DNA of 7,731 nucleotides, from contig DAOWJU010000077.1 of NCBI GenBank assembly GCA_030640215.1, positions 1 to 7,731 of the forward strand, written 5' to 3'. Positions within the stretch are counted from its first letter, which is position 1. Every line of letters begins with the position of its first letter. The translations under genes and the position numbers were made by a program. This DNA comes from Desulfuromonadales bacterium. GTDB lineage: Bacteria > Desulfobacterota > Desulfuromonadia > Desulfuromonadales > BM103. Shown here in pieces: positions 1 to 6,648 of the stretch. The notes beneath the pieces are model-generated. The model ran no database searches. It saw nothing but the letters and a program-made list of their open reading frames with translations, and was not told the DNA's origin.

Positions 1-761
1 ATTTCACCTTCACATAACGCTGTAGCCAGTGCCTCTTCGTCAATAAGCAAGCCACGACCGGTATTGATCAGATAAGCTGATTTTTTCATCAAGGATAATC
101 GCTCAAAATTGATGAGCGACTCGGTTGCAGGCGAAAGAGGACAACTCAAACTGACGACATCGGCTTCCGCTAAAAGTTGATCAAGTCCGACAAAGCTCAT
201 TTCAGGGAAAGCGTCAGGATCTGGAGTACGTGTGTGCACCAGGACACGCATACCAAAGGCCGTAGCGATCTGTGCCGTCGTTTTACCGATATCCCCATAA
301 CCGATGACACCAAAGACCTTGTCGGCCAATTCAATCTGAGGCGTTTCCTGAAAGGCAAAATCAGGGCAGTTTGTCCAGGCTCCCTGCTGAACCAGTTCGG
401 CATGCCGACCAACGCCGCGAGCCAGTTCCAGCAATAGCGCAAAGACATGCTGCGCAACCGACGACGTGCTGTATGCAGGAACGTTGGTGACAGCAACTCC
501 ACGCTCCCGCGCAGCGACCAGATCAACCACATTGACACCGGTGGCCTGAATGCCGATGTAACGCAACTCCGGCAAAGCGGCCATTTCTGCCCTACCGATA
601 AAGGCCTTGTTGGAAATCAGGACTTCAGCGTCTGTCGCGCGTTCAAGAATCTTTTCAGCTGGCGTACGATCGTAAACAACCAGTTCGCCAAATTCTGCCA
701 AGCCATCCCATGAGAGGTCACCCGGATTCGTTGCATAACCGTCAAGAATGACAATCTTCAC
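1..761 (-). CDS. D-2-hydroxyacid dehydrogenase, glycerate dehydrogenase (HprA)-like, 3' end cut by window edge
   Basis: This gene encodes an NAD(P)H-dependent 2-hydroxyacid dehydrogenase that should interconvert a 2-keto acid (hydroxypyruvate or glyoxylate are likely) and its D-2-hydroxy acid in the cytoplasm. The 253 visible residues begin VKIVILDGYATNPGDLSWDG, an opening I recognise from glycerate dehydrogenases. The N-terminal substrate domain is followed by the Rossmann glycine motif GYGDIG at residues 154-159, and by NTGRG at 233-237, whose Arg236 is the expected catalytic arginine. The catalytic Glu and His lie beyond the edge; about 65 residues are missing for a family length near 320. 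The start is GTG at 761, because the homologous N-terminus begins there and it overlaps the stop of the ferritin-like gene as GTGA. No good Shine-Dalgarno precedes it, so translation probably depends on coupling. Residues 176-179 after the second beta strand are HTRT, without the acidic residue usual for NAD, so NADP(H) use is possible. Family is certain; substrate is inferred. Confidence 0.9.
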   Translation of the reverse strand, partial: MKIVILDGYATNPGDLSWDGLAEFGELVVYDRTPAEKILERATDAEVLISNKAFIGRAEMAALPELRYIGIQATGVNVVDLVAARERGVAVTNVPAYSTSSVAQHVFALLLELARGVGRHAELVQQGAWTNCPDFAFQETPQIELADKVFGVIGYGDIGKTTAQIATAFGMRVLVHTRTPDPDAFPEMSFVGLDQLLAEADVVSLSCPLSPATESLINFERLSLMKKSAYLINTGRGLLIDEEALATALCEGE

Positions 762-1249
762 GGGGCTTCGCTACTTTCATCAAAGACCAGCCCGTCACCA
801 TCATTCATCCGGTTGAGATAAGACTTAAGTCGGACAGTATGTTCCCGGTCCGCCTCTGCCAAAGCCTTGAACATGGTCTGCAGGTCAGGTTGGTTACCTG
901 ATTCCGCATAACCGAGATGGGTTTTCAAAAATGCGTCTTCCAACTCGACCGAGGCGTAGATCGCCTCATCAATAGAAAGGCTGCCTTCCTGAGCATCAAG
1001 TAGAATTTCACCGGCGCGATCAAAAAGTTCCTGTACTTCTTCACGACCCAGACTACACGCCATAATACCAGCAATCTCGAATCGGTCATTTACCAGTCGA
1101 ATCCGATGTGCATGACGCATCTCATCATCAGCCATTTCTTGCCAGATCTCACGTAACTCATCGTTGGCATCCGGATGATTCACCAGTTGCTGATAAATTT
1201 CACCAACCCGCTCTTCGACATCGATACAAGTTTGCAGGATCGCTTTCAT
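758..1249 (-). CDS. ferritin-like / rubrerythrin-type diiron protein without rubredoxin domain
   Basis: This is a 163-residue, probably cytoplasmic four-helix-bundle protein of the ferritin-like/rubrerythrin superfamily. Such proteins usually bind two irons and act in peroxide reduction, oxygen protection or iron handling; the exact role here is unknown. By spacing, the candidate ligands are Glu12 in helix 1 (seven residues before Tyr19), Glu43 and His46 in helix 2 (EMRH), Glu102 with Glu104 or Asp105 in helix 3, and His137 in helix 4. Helix 4 reads DREH, so the usual ExxH glutamate is Asp134, or Glu136 in a shifted register. There is no C-terminal CxxC rubredoxin domain, no signal peptide and no membrane segment, so electrons would have to come from a partner. 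The ATG at 1249 follows AAGGAG with a six-base spacer (1256-1261). Its stop overlaps the downstream dehydrogenase start by four bases, so the two form an operon. It is separated from ppdK by a terminator. Confidence 0.85.
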   Translation of the reverse strand: MKAILQTCIDVEERVGEIYQQLVNHPDANDELREIWQEMADDEMRHAHRIRLVNDRFEIAGIMACSLGREEVQELFDRAGEILLDAQEGSLSIDEAIYASVELEDAFLKTHLGYAESGNQPDLQTMFKALAEADREHTVRLKSYLNRMNDGDGLVFDESSEAP

Positions 1250-1320
1250 GCTGGTCTCCTTAAAGGTAGATTATTGACGAGAGGTTACCATATTCCAGAA
1301 GCCATGATTCAAAGACAAAC

Positions 1321-1348
1321 AACCTGTCTTTACAGGGATATGCAGGAT
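1321..1348 (+). repeat. interspersed intergenic repeat, family 1, copy A (truncated)
   Basis: This 28-base segment matches 6564-6591 at 27 of 28 positions. It contains the cores ACAGGGAT (1332-1339) and CAGGAT (1343-1348) separated by the triplet ATG, preceded by CCTGT that can pair with ACAGG. The third core present in the other copies is missing: the sequence diverges after 1350. It lies in the leader of the ferritin-like gene, about 70 bases before its start. No function is known to me. Confidence 0.85.
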
Positions 1349-1395
1349 AACTGACAACAAGCAAGAGCAAAAAGCTTATTCTGTCGCAATCTAAA

Positions 1396-1446
1396 TCCCC
1401 CTTGTTCGACAGGGGGGAAGCGAGTGCAGCGAGCAGGGGGGTATTT
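1396..1446. repeat. C/G-rich palindromic intergenic element
   Basis: On the plus strand CCCCCTTGT (1397-1405) pairs with ACAGGGGGG (1409-1417) around a three-base TCG loop, giving a nine-base-pair stem with one G-T pair. It is followed by a tandem GCGAG-TGCA-GCGAG and another GGGGGG run (1436-1441) that could compete for the same C tract. It sits 13 bases beyond the T tract of the ppdK terminator. No T tract follows the hairpin directly in either direction, so it is not a standard terminator. I judge it to be a dispersed palindromic element, possibly also a transcript-end stabiliser. Only one copy is in this window, so its repetitive nature is inferred. Confidence 0.55.
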
Positions 1447-1458
1447 TTAGTGATTTAA

Positions 1459-1489
1459 GAAAAAAAGCCCCCATCACAGACAGGGGCTT
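1459..1489 (-). terminator. rho-independent terminator of ppdK
   Basis: On the minus strand AAGCCCC (1489-1483) pairs perfectly with GGGGCTT (1471-1465), extended by a T-G wobble, around a nine-base loop. Seven Ts run through 1466-1460. It lies 31 bases past the ppdK stop codon. The plus strand lacks a matching T tract, so it is directional. It separates ppdK transcription from the ferritin-like gene. Confidence 0.9.
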
Positions 1490-1520
1490 CCTTACTTTAC
1501 TCGTTATTTAGCTCAGGAAG

Positions 1521-4181
1521 CTACCCTTCTTCCAGCACCGCCTGCGCCGCTGCCAATCGAGCGATCGGTACGCGGAACGGTGAACAAGAAACATAGTCGA
1601 GGCCGATACGGTGACAGAACTTCACCGATGAGGACTCCCCGCCATGTTCACCGCAGATACCAAGCTTGATGTCAGGGCGAGTTTTGCGTCCAAGTTCACA
1701 GCCCATCTTCACCAATTGTCCGACTCCGTCCTGATCGATGGCGACAAAAGGATCGTCCGGGAAGAGCTCCTGCTCAACATAGGTGGGCAGGAACTTGCCG
1801 GCATCGTCACGGGAGAGGCCGTAGGTGGTCTGGGTCAGGTCATTGGTACCGAAGGAGAAGAACTCGGCTTCCTTGGCGATGATATCGGCAGTCAGAGCTG
1901 CACGCGGCAGTTCAATCATGGTGCCGATCAGATAGCTGACCTTGACTCCGTAGCTGGCGATAACTTCATCGGCAATGCGGATGGCGTTGGCACGCAGGAT
2001 CGCCAGTTCTTTCACCTCACAGACCAGCGGAATCATGATCTCGGGAACGATCTCAAATCCTTCCTGCTTGATCAGCTCACAGGCGGCTTCCATGATTGCC
2101 CGCACCTGCATATCGTAGATCTCAGGGTAGGTGATCGCCAGGCGACAACCACGATGACCGAGCATCGGGTTGAACTCATGCAACGACTCGACCTTGGCCT
2201 TCAGGGTCTGCGCCGGAACATTAATTTCTCCAGCCAGTGCTTCGATGTCCTTATCGCTGTGCGGCAGGAATTCATGCAGAGGCGGATCAAGCAGACGGAT
2301 AGTGACCGGCAGACCTTTCATGACCTTGAAAAGGCCGAGGAAGTCACCCTTCTGCATCGGCAGAATCTTCGCCAGCGCCCGTTTGCGACCTTCAAGGTCC
2401 GCGGCAAGGATCATCTCGCGTACGGCCGTAAGGCGATCACTCTCGAAGAACATATGTTCAGTACGACAGAGGCCAATGCCCTCGGCACCAAAGTCACGGG
2501 CCACTTGGGCATCGAACGGGGTATCCGCATTGGCACGCACACGCATACGACGAATGCCATCAACCCATTCCATCAATTGACTGAATTCGCCAGTCAACTC
2601 CGCCTGCACGGTCGGCACCTCGCCCTGCATGACTTCACCCGTGGAGCCATCAAGAGTAATCACATCGCTTTTCTTGAAGACCTGGCCATCCCTGGCAGTA
2701 AATTGCTCATTGGCGTAGTCGACCTTGATGTCGCCGCAGCCAGAGACACAGCACTTACCCATGCCGCGGGCAACCACCGCCGCATGCGACGTCATACCGC
2801 CACGGGCCGTGAGAATGCCTTCGGCAGCGTGCATGCCGTGAATATCTTCGGGGCTGGTCTCAACCCGCACCAGGATAACCTTGAGGCCGATCTTGGCCGC
2901 CTCTTCCGCCTCGTCAGCTGAAAAGACGACTTGACCACTGGCAGCCCCGGGTGATGCCGGCAAGCCTTTGGCGACCACCGTCTTGGAGGCCTCGGGATCA
3001 AGCGAGGGGTGCAGCAACTGATCAAGTTGCTCAGGTGCCACGCGCATCACCGCTTCATTTTTGCTAATCAAGCCTTCAGCAACCATATCGACGGCAATTT
3101 TCACCGCAGCCTTGGCGGTACGCTTGCCACTACGGGTCTGTAGCATGTAGAGCTTGTGTTTCTCAATGGTAAACTCGATATCCTGCATATCCGTGTAGTG
3201 CTTCTCAAGGATGTCACGGATTTTGTCCAGCTGCTCGTAGCAATCTGGCAGAACGTCTTCCATGGCCGGCAAATCGCCCGGTTTATGCTTGGCCTTGTTA
3301 ATCGGTTGCGGCGTGCGGGTGCCAGCGACCACATCCTCGCCTTGGGCGTTGATCAGGTATTCACCATAGAAGTAATCCTCGCCGGTGGCGGGGTCACGGG
3401 TGAAGGCAACACCGGTGGCGCAATCGTCACCCATATTACCGTAGACCATAGACTGCACGTTGACGGCAGTACCCCACTCGGCAGGGATGTTATTGAGTCT
3501 GCGGTAGGTCTTTGCGCGAAAGTTCATCCAGGAACCAAAAACCGCACCGATGGAGCCCCAGAGTTGTTCTTTAGGATCCATGGGAAAATCATGACCAAGC
3601 TCTTCTTTCACCTTGGTTTTGAACAGACCGACCAGCTCTTTCAAATCATCAGCAGTCAAGGCAGTGTCTTCCTCAACACCACGATCTTCCTTCATCTTCT
3701 CAAGAATATGCTCAAGAATGTCGCCATCCATATCGAGGACAACATTGGCGTACATCTGGATGAAACGCCGGTAGGAGTCGTAAGCAAAGCGCTCATCACC
3801 GCTCTGGGCGATTATCCCCTGAACCGTGTCGTCATTGAGACCGAGGTTAAGAACTGTATCCATCATGCCAGGCATCGAGGCGCGAGCACCGGAACGCACC
3901 GAAACCAGCAGTGGGTTCTGCGTATCACCAAACTTCTTGTCCATCAACTGCTCGATCTGGGCCAGGTGCTGATTGACTTCCTCCTCAAGACCAGCCGGAT
4001 AGTTGCGGTCGTTCTTGTAGAACTCAGTGCAGACTTCCGTAGTCAGGGTAAAACCAGCTGGCACCGGCAGGCCGATACTGGTCATTTCCGCCAGATTGGC
4101 TCCCTTGCCGCCCAGCAGGTTTTTCATGTCACCGCGCCCTTCAGCTTCACCGTTACCGAAGAAATAGACGTACTTTGCCAT
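1521..4181 (-). CDS. ppdK: pyruvate, phosphate dikinase
   Basis: This cytoplasmic enzyme catalyses pyruvate + ATP + Pi = phosphoenolpyruvate + AMP + PPi and links pyruvate to gluconeogenesis. The 886-residue protein is full length (family about 870-890). The N-terminal ATP-grasp domain covers roughly residues 1-350, with the glycine-rich segment SVRSGARASMPG at 94-105. The swivelling phosphohistidine domain carries GGMTSHAAVVARG with catalytic His466; Thr464 is the position modified by the regulatory protein in plants and some bacteria. The C-terminal PEP/pyruvate barrel shows Arg573 (GLCRTEHMFF), Arg629 (TIRLLDPP), Glu757 (MIELPRAA), Asn780 (GTNDLTQ) and Cys843 (GICGEHGGE). From memory these match Arg561, Arg617, Glu745, Asn768 and Cys831 of the Clostridium symbiosum enzyme at a constant offset of 12, so the active site is complete. 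The ATG at 4181 is fixed by a strong GGGGAGGAA (4188-4196) eight bases upstream of it. Terminators on both sides make it a single-gene unit. Confidence 0.98.
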   Translation of the reverse strand: MAKYVYFFGNGEAEGRGDMKNLLGGKGANLAEMTSIGLPVPAGFTLTTEVCTEFYKNDRNYPAGLEEEVNQHLAQIEQLMDKKFGDTQNPLLVSVRSGARASMPGMMDTVLNLGLNDDTVQGIIAQSGDERFAYDSYRRFIQMYANVVLDMDGDILEHILEKMKEDRGVEEDTALTADDLKELVGLFKTKVKEELGHDFPMDPKEQLWGSIGAVFGSWMNFRAKTYRRLNNIPAEWGTAVNVQSMVYGNMGDDCATGVAFTRDPATGEDYFYGEYLINAQGEDVVAGTRTPQPINKAKHKPGDLPAMEDVLPDCYEQLDKIRDILEKHYTDMQDIEFTIEKHKLYMLQTRSGKRTAKAAVKIAVDMVAEGLISKNEAVMRVAPEQLDQLLHPSLDPEASKTVVAKGLPASPGAASGQVVFSADEAEEAAKIGLKVILVRVETSPEDIHGMHAAEGILTARGGMTSHAAVVARGMGKCCVSGCGDIKVDYANEQFTARDGQVFKKSDVITLDGSTGEVMQGEVPTVQAELTGEFSQLMEWVDGIRRMRVRANADTPFDAQVARDFGAEGIGLCRTEHMFFESDRLTAVREMILAADLEGRKRALAKILPMQKGDFLGLFKVMKGLPVTIRLLDPPLHEFLPHSDKDIEALAGEINVPAQTLKAKVESLHEFNPMLGHRGCRLAITYPEIYDMQVRAIMEAACELIKQEGFEIVPEIMIPLVCEVKELAILRANAIRIADEVIASYGVKVSYLIGTMIELPRAALTADIIAKEAEFFSFGTNDLTQTTYGLSRDDAGKFLPTYVEQELFPDDPFVAIDQDGVGQLVKMGCELGRKTRPDIKLGICGEHGGESSSVKFCHRIGLDYVSCSPFRVPIARLAAAQAVLEEG

Positions 4182-4187
4182 CGTTGC

Positions 4188-4196
4188 TTCCTCCCC
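4188..4196 (-). promoter_or_regulatory. strong ribosome binding site of ppdK
   Basis: On the minus strand GGGGAGGAA lies just before the ATG, with eight bases between GGAGG and the start codon. It is the best Shine-Dalgarno in the window, fits a highly expressed central metabolic enzyme and fixes the start codon. Confidence 0.8.
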
Positions 4197-4234
4197 GTTG
4201 AGATTGATAATTTATGTTCAAAGAATCTACAATT

Positions 4235-4264
4235 GGACGCTGATCAAGTCTGATGAACGCTGAT
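4235..4264 (+). repeat. interspersed repeat, family 2, left arm (three 10-base units)
   Basis: Three consecutive 10-base units read GGACGCTGAT, CAAGTCTGAT and GAACGCTGAT, all ending in CTGAT. The first unit is the exact reverse complement of 4321-4330. It lies in the ppdK leader, 54-83 bases before the start codon. The exact helical periodicity is striking, but no function is known to me. Confidence 0.8.
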
Positions 4265-4312
4265 TTTATGACCAAACAAAAAGCTAAAGGTTGGGTCTTA
4301 ATCATGCACTTT

Positions 4313-4330
4313 CTGCGTTAATCAGCGTCC
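4313..4330 (-). repeat. interspersed repeat, family 2, inverted right arm
   Basis: Read on the minus strand it is GGACGCTGATTAACGCAG: one full GGACGCTGAT unit and a partial second. With the left arm at 4235-4244 it makes a perfect 10-base-pair inverted repeat around 76 bases. In the ppdK transcript, if transcription starts upstream of 4330, these arms could pair. Confidence 0.75.
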
Positions 4331-4437
4331 TATTCAGAAGGTTTTAATTCCAACTCGGTGTCTTCACATAAGTCTTATAAATTAACGACACAGTCAGTTT
4401 TTATAGTACACCGGAAAAAAGACTGAGACTTTTCAGG
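4331..4437. other. gene-free part of the glyS-ppdK gap, probable site of the ppdK promoter
   Basis: I see no coding signal here. Because a terminator closes glyS, the ppdK promoter must lie between about 4200 and 4437. The stretch is A/T-rich and includes, on the minus strand, TACTAT (4408-4403) and TTTATAAG (4382-4375) as possible -10 elements. Neither has a convincing -35 at 16-18 bases, so no promoter is assigned. An imperfect inverted repeat (4391-4402 against 4415-4425, CAGTC arms with A/T-rich flanks) surrounds the first candidate. Confidence 0.35.
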
Positions 4438-4472
4438 CAAAATAAAACCGCCGCTCAGTTTCCTAAGCGGCG
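4438..4472 (-). terminator. rho-independent terminator overlapping the glyS stop codon
   Basis: On the minus strand CGCCGCT (4472-4466) pairs perfectly with AGCGGCG (4455-4449) around the 10-base loop TAGGAAACTG, followed by GTTTTATTTT (4448-4439). The first arm is the last coding bases of glyS, and its TAG stop is the first three bases of the loop. It closes the glyQ-glyS unit and isolates ppdK. Confidence 0.88.
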
Positions 4473-6529
4473 ATGCGTGTAAAGTCTGCGATGTCGGCGA
4501 ACAAGCCGGCTACCTGAGTCAACAAGGCCAGCCGATTGGCCTTAACCCTGTCGTCCTTGTCCATGACCATGACCCCGTCGAAGAAGGCATCGACCGGTTC
4601 ACGAAGTCTGGCGATGGTCTGCAATGCGGCACCATAATCGCCCTTGCCGACCAGGTCGGCAACAGCCTGTCGAGTCTCCTCAACGGCCGAGGCCAGGAGG
4701 CGTTCACAGTCAGCCTCGAAGAGATCCGCCTGGACCGGAGTATCAACACCACCCTTGATGATGTTGCCAACCCGTTTGAAAGCAACGGCCAGCGGTTCGA
4801 AATCAGCGGCACCTTTAAGTGCTGCCAGCGCTTCAACTCGCGCCACGGCATCGCCAGGCTCATCGAAGCGTGCCGTCAGAACAGCGTCAACCACATCGTT
4901 GGCGAACTTGCGTGTGGTCAACATATTGACCAGCCGCAGTCGAATAAACTCAACCACGTCGGCCTGCACTTCGGCAAGCGACCGGGTTAGTTTAGATTCA
5001 AGCAAGCTGAGACTCTGTTCGACCAGTTCAGGGATGCTGATTTGATAGCCACGGTCGAGGATGACATTGAGAATACCGATGGCGCTGCGCCGCAGGGCAT
5101 AGGGGTCAGCGGAACCGGTCGGGATCAGACCAACGCCGAAACAGCCGCAGATGGTATCGATCTTGTCAGCAATCGAGACAAAAGCACCGAGATTGTCCGA
5201 CGGCAGAGTACCACCCGCCTCGGTGGGCAGGTAATGCTCGAAAATAGCGGTCGAAACACGTGGTTCCTCACCCTCGATGCGGGAGTATTCGCGGCCCATG
5301 ATGCCCTGTAGCTCGGGGAACTCGTAGACCATCTTCGATTCAAGATCACACTTGGACAGCTTGGCGGCCCGTTCGGTCAGGGCAACAGCTGCCGGCTCAA
5401 AACGCTCCGCCAGCCCCTTGGCGATCTGTGTGAAACGCTCAACTTTTTCGAAGCTGCTGCCAAGCTTGGCCTGGTAGATCACCTGTTTAAGAGATTCCAG
5501 ATTATTCTCCAGCTTAGTCTTCTGATCTTCTTCCCAAAAGAACATAGCATCGGCAAGACGCGCCCGAATCACCCGCTGATTACCCTTGACGACTACTTGC
5601 TCATCCTCAGGGCGAGTATTGGAGACAGTGATGAACTTATTGAGTAGCTTGCCGTCGGCATCTTCAATGGTGAAATAACGTTGATGCTCACGCATTGAGG
5701 TTACCAGCAGTTCACGCGGCAGTTGTAGATATTCTTTGTCGAAAGTGCCGCAGAGGGGAGTCGGGTCTTCGACCAGGTAGGTTACTTCTTCAAGGAGCTT
5801 TTCATCAAGCGCAGTCGTACCTCCCGCAGCCTTGCCGGTCGCTTCAACCTGCGCGCGAATAGTCGCCTTACGCTCGTTATGATCGGCAGTGACAAAATGT
5901 TTACGACAGCCTTTCAGCCAATCCGCCAGTCCAGTCACAGCAAATTCTTGCGGTGCCATGAAGCGATGGCCACGCGATTTGTTGCCACTCGTCAAATTAC
6001 CATGAGTGAAAGAAACTACCGCACCGCCATACAGAGCGACGATCCAGTGCATCGGTCGAGCGAAACGAACGTCGAGAGTTTCCCAACGCATTGATTTTTT
6101 GAAGGTCAGACCAGCGACCAGACGTTGCAGGATCTCGGTCAACAGCTCGGTTGTCGGTCGGCCAGGCTCTTCCTTCTCAACAAACAGGTACTCGCCCTTG
6201 TCAGTTTCCACCAGAGTCAGGTCAGCGACATCAACGCCCTGGCCCCGGGCAAAACCAATTGCAGCCTTGGTCGGATTACCATCGGCATCATAAGCAATCC
6301 GCTTGGCCGGTCCCATCGCCTCAATGCGCAAGGTCGGTTGATCCTCAGCAACATCACTCACCGCCAGCGCCAGGCGGCGTGGTGTGGCAAAAGTTTTGAT
6401 CTCGCCAAACTCCAGACGCGCCGACTCAAGTTCTTTGCGGATCATCCGTTCAAGATCAGCCATCGCCTTGGGTAGAAAACCAGCGGGGATCTCTTCGGTA
6501 CCTATTTCAAGGAATATTTCCTTAGCCAT
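4463..6529 (-). CDS. glyS: glycyl-tRNA synthetase beta subunit
   Basis: This is the beta subunit of the bacterial alpha2-beta2 glycyl-tRNA synthetase. It binds tRNA-Gly and is required, with GlyQ, for charging it with glycine. The 688 residues match the usual length of about 690. The start MAKEIFLEIGTEEIPAGFLP and the following FATPRRLAL (47-55) are characteristic. The tRNA_synt_2f-type body covers most of residues 5-550 and includes MRWETLDVRFARPMHWIV (147-164), NTRPEDE (304-310), an HD-like region around 390-465, and PTGSADPYALRR (470-481). The C-terminal DALR-type anticodon-binding region covers about 580-680, with DAFFDGVMVM (647-656). ATG 6529 follows GGAG with a six-base spacer. It lies 119 bases after glyQ, probably in one transcript since I see no terminator in the gap. 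No truncation or frameshift is visible. Confidence 0.98.
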   Translation of the reverse strand: MAKEIFLEIGTEEIPAGFLPKAMADLERMIRKELESARLEFGEIKTFATPRRLALAVSDVAEDQPTLRIEAMGPAKRIAYDADGNPTKAAIGFARGQGVDVADLTLVETDKGEYLFVEKEEPGRPTTELLTEILQRLVAGLTFKKSMRWETLDVRFARPMHWIVALYGGAVVSFTHGNLTSGNKSRGHRFMAPQEFAVTGLADWLKGCRKHFVTADHNERKATIRAQVEATGKAAGGTTALDEKLLEEVTYLVEDPTPLCGTFDKEYLQLPRELLVTSMREHQRYFTIEDADGKLLNKFITVSNTRPEDEQVVVKGNQRVIRARLADAMFFWEEDQKTKLENNLESLKQVIYQAKLGSSFEKVERFTQIAKGLAERFEPAAVALTERAAKLSKCDLESKMVYEFPELQGIMGREYSRIEGEEPRVSTAIFEHYLPTEAGGTLPSDNLGAFVSIADKIDTICGCFGVGLIPTGSADPYALRRSAIGILNVILDRGYQISIPELVEQSLSLLESKLTRSLAEVQADVVEFIRLRLVNMLTTRKFANDVVDAVLTARFDEPGDAVARVEALAALKGAADFEPLAVAFKRVGNIIKGGVDTPVQADLFEADCERLLASAVEETRQAVADLVGKGDYGAALQTIARLREPVDAFFDGVMVMDKDDRVKANRLALLTQVAGLFADIADFTRIAA

Positions 6530-6563
6530 TCATTGCTCCATTATGAAACGGTCTTACAATCAA

Positions 6564-6602
6564 AACCTGTATTTACAGGGATATGCAGGATGAACAGGAT
6601 AA
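6564..6602 (+). repeat. interspersed intergenic repeat, family 1, copy B
   Basis: This is the most complete simple copy. It starts with a CCTGT/ACAGG mini-palindrome, then the cores ACAGGGAT (6575-6582), CAGGAT (6586-6591) and CAGGATAA (6595-6602) separated by the triplets ATG and GAA. It fills the middle of the 119-base glyQ-glyS gap, ending 35 bases before the glyS start in transcript order, and would be part of the glyQS mRNA. Confidence 0.88.
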
Positions 6603-6648
6603 AACCTTCAAGCGCTATTATCCTTTGTTTATTTCACACCACTCGCCA

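Noticed and set aside
197..538. Minus-strand open frame of 113 codons inside the dehydrogenase
   Set aside because: It is in another frame of a gene whose true frame (from GTG 761) shows GYGDIG and NTGRG. Its Arg/Leu-rich translation is typical of a shadow frame.
1..761. Dehydrogenase as a pseudogene because it does not end in the window
   Set aside because: The reading frame is open to the edge, and all expected motifs up to residue 253 are intact. The missing end is only due to the window boundary.
1644..2921. Long plus-strand open frame of 425 codons
   Set aside because: It lies wholly antisense to ppdK, which has every active-site residue. The translation matches no family I recognise, and a biased-codon gene on the other strand readily leaves such open frames.
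3156..4253. Plus-strand open frame of 365 codons
   Set aside because: It is antisense to the ppdK N-terminal half and runs into its leader and repeat. It has no recognisable domain and no good ribosome binding site that I could see.
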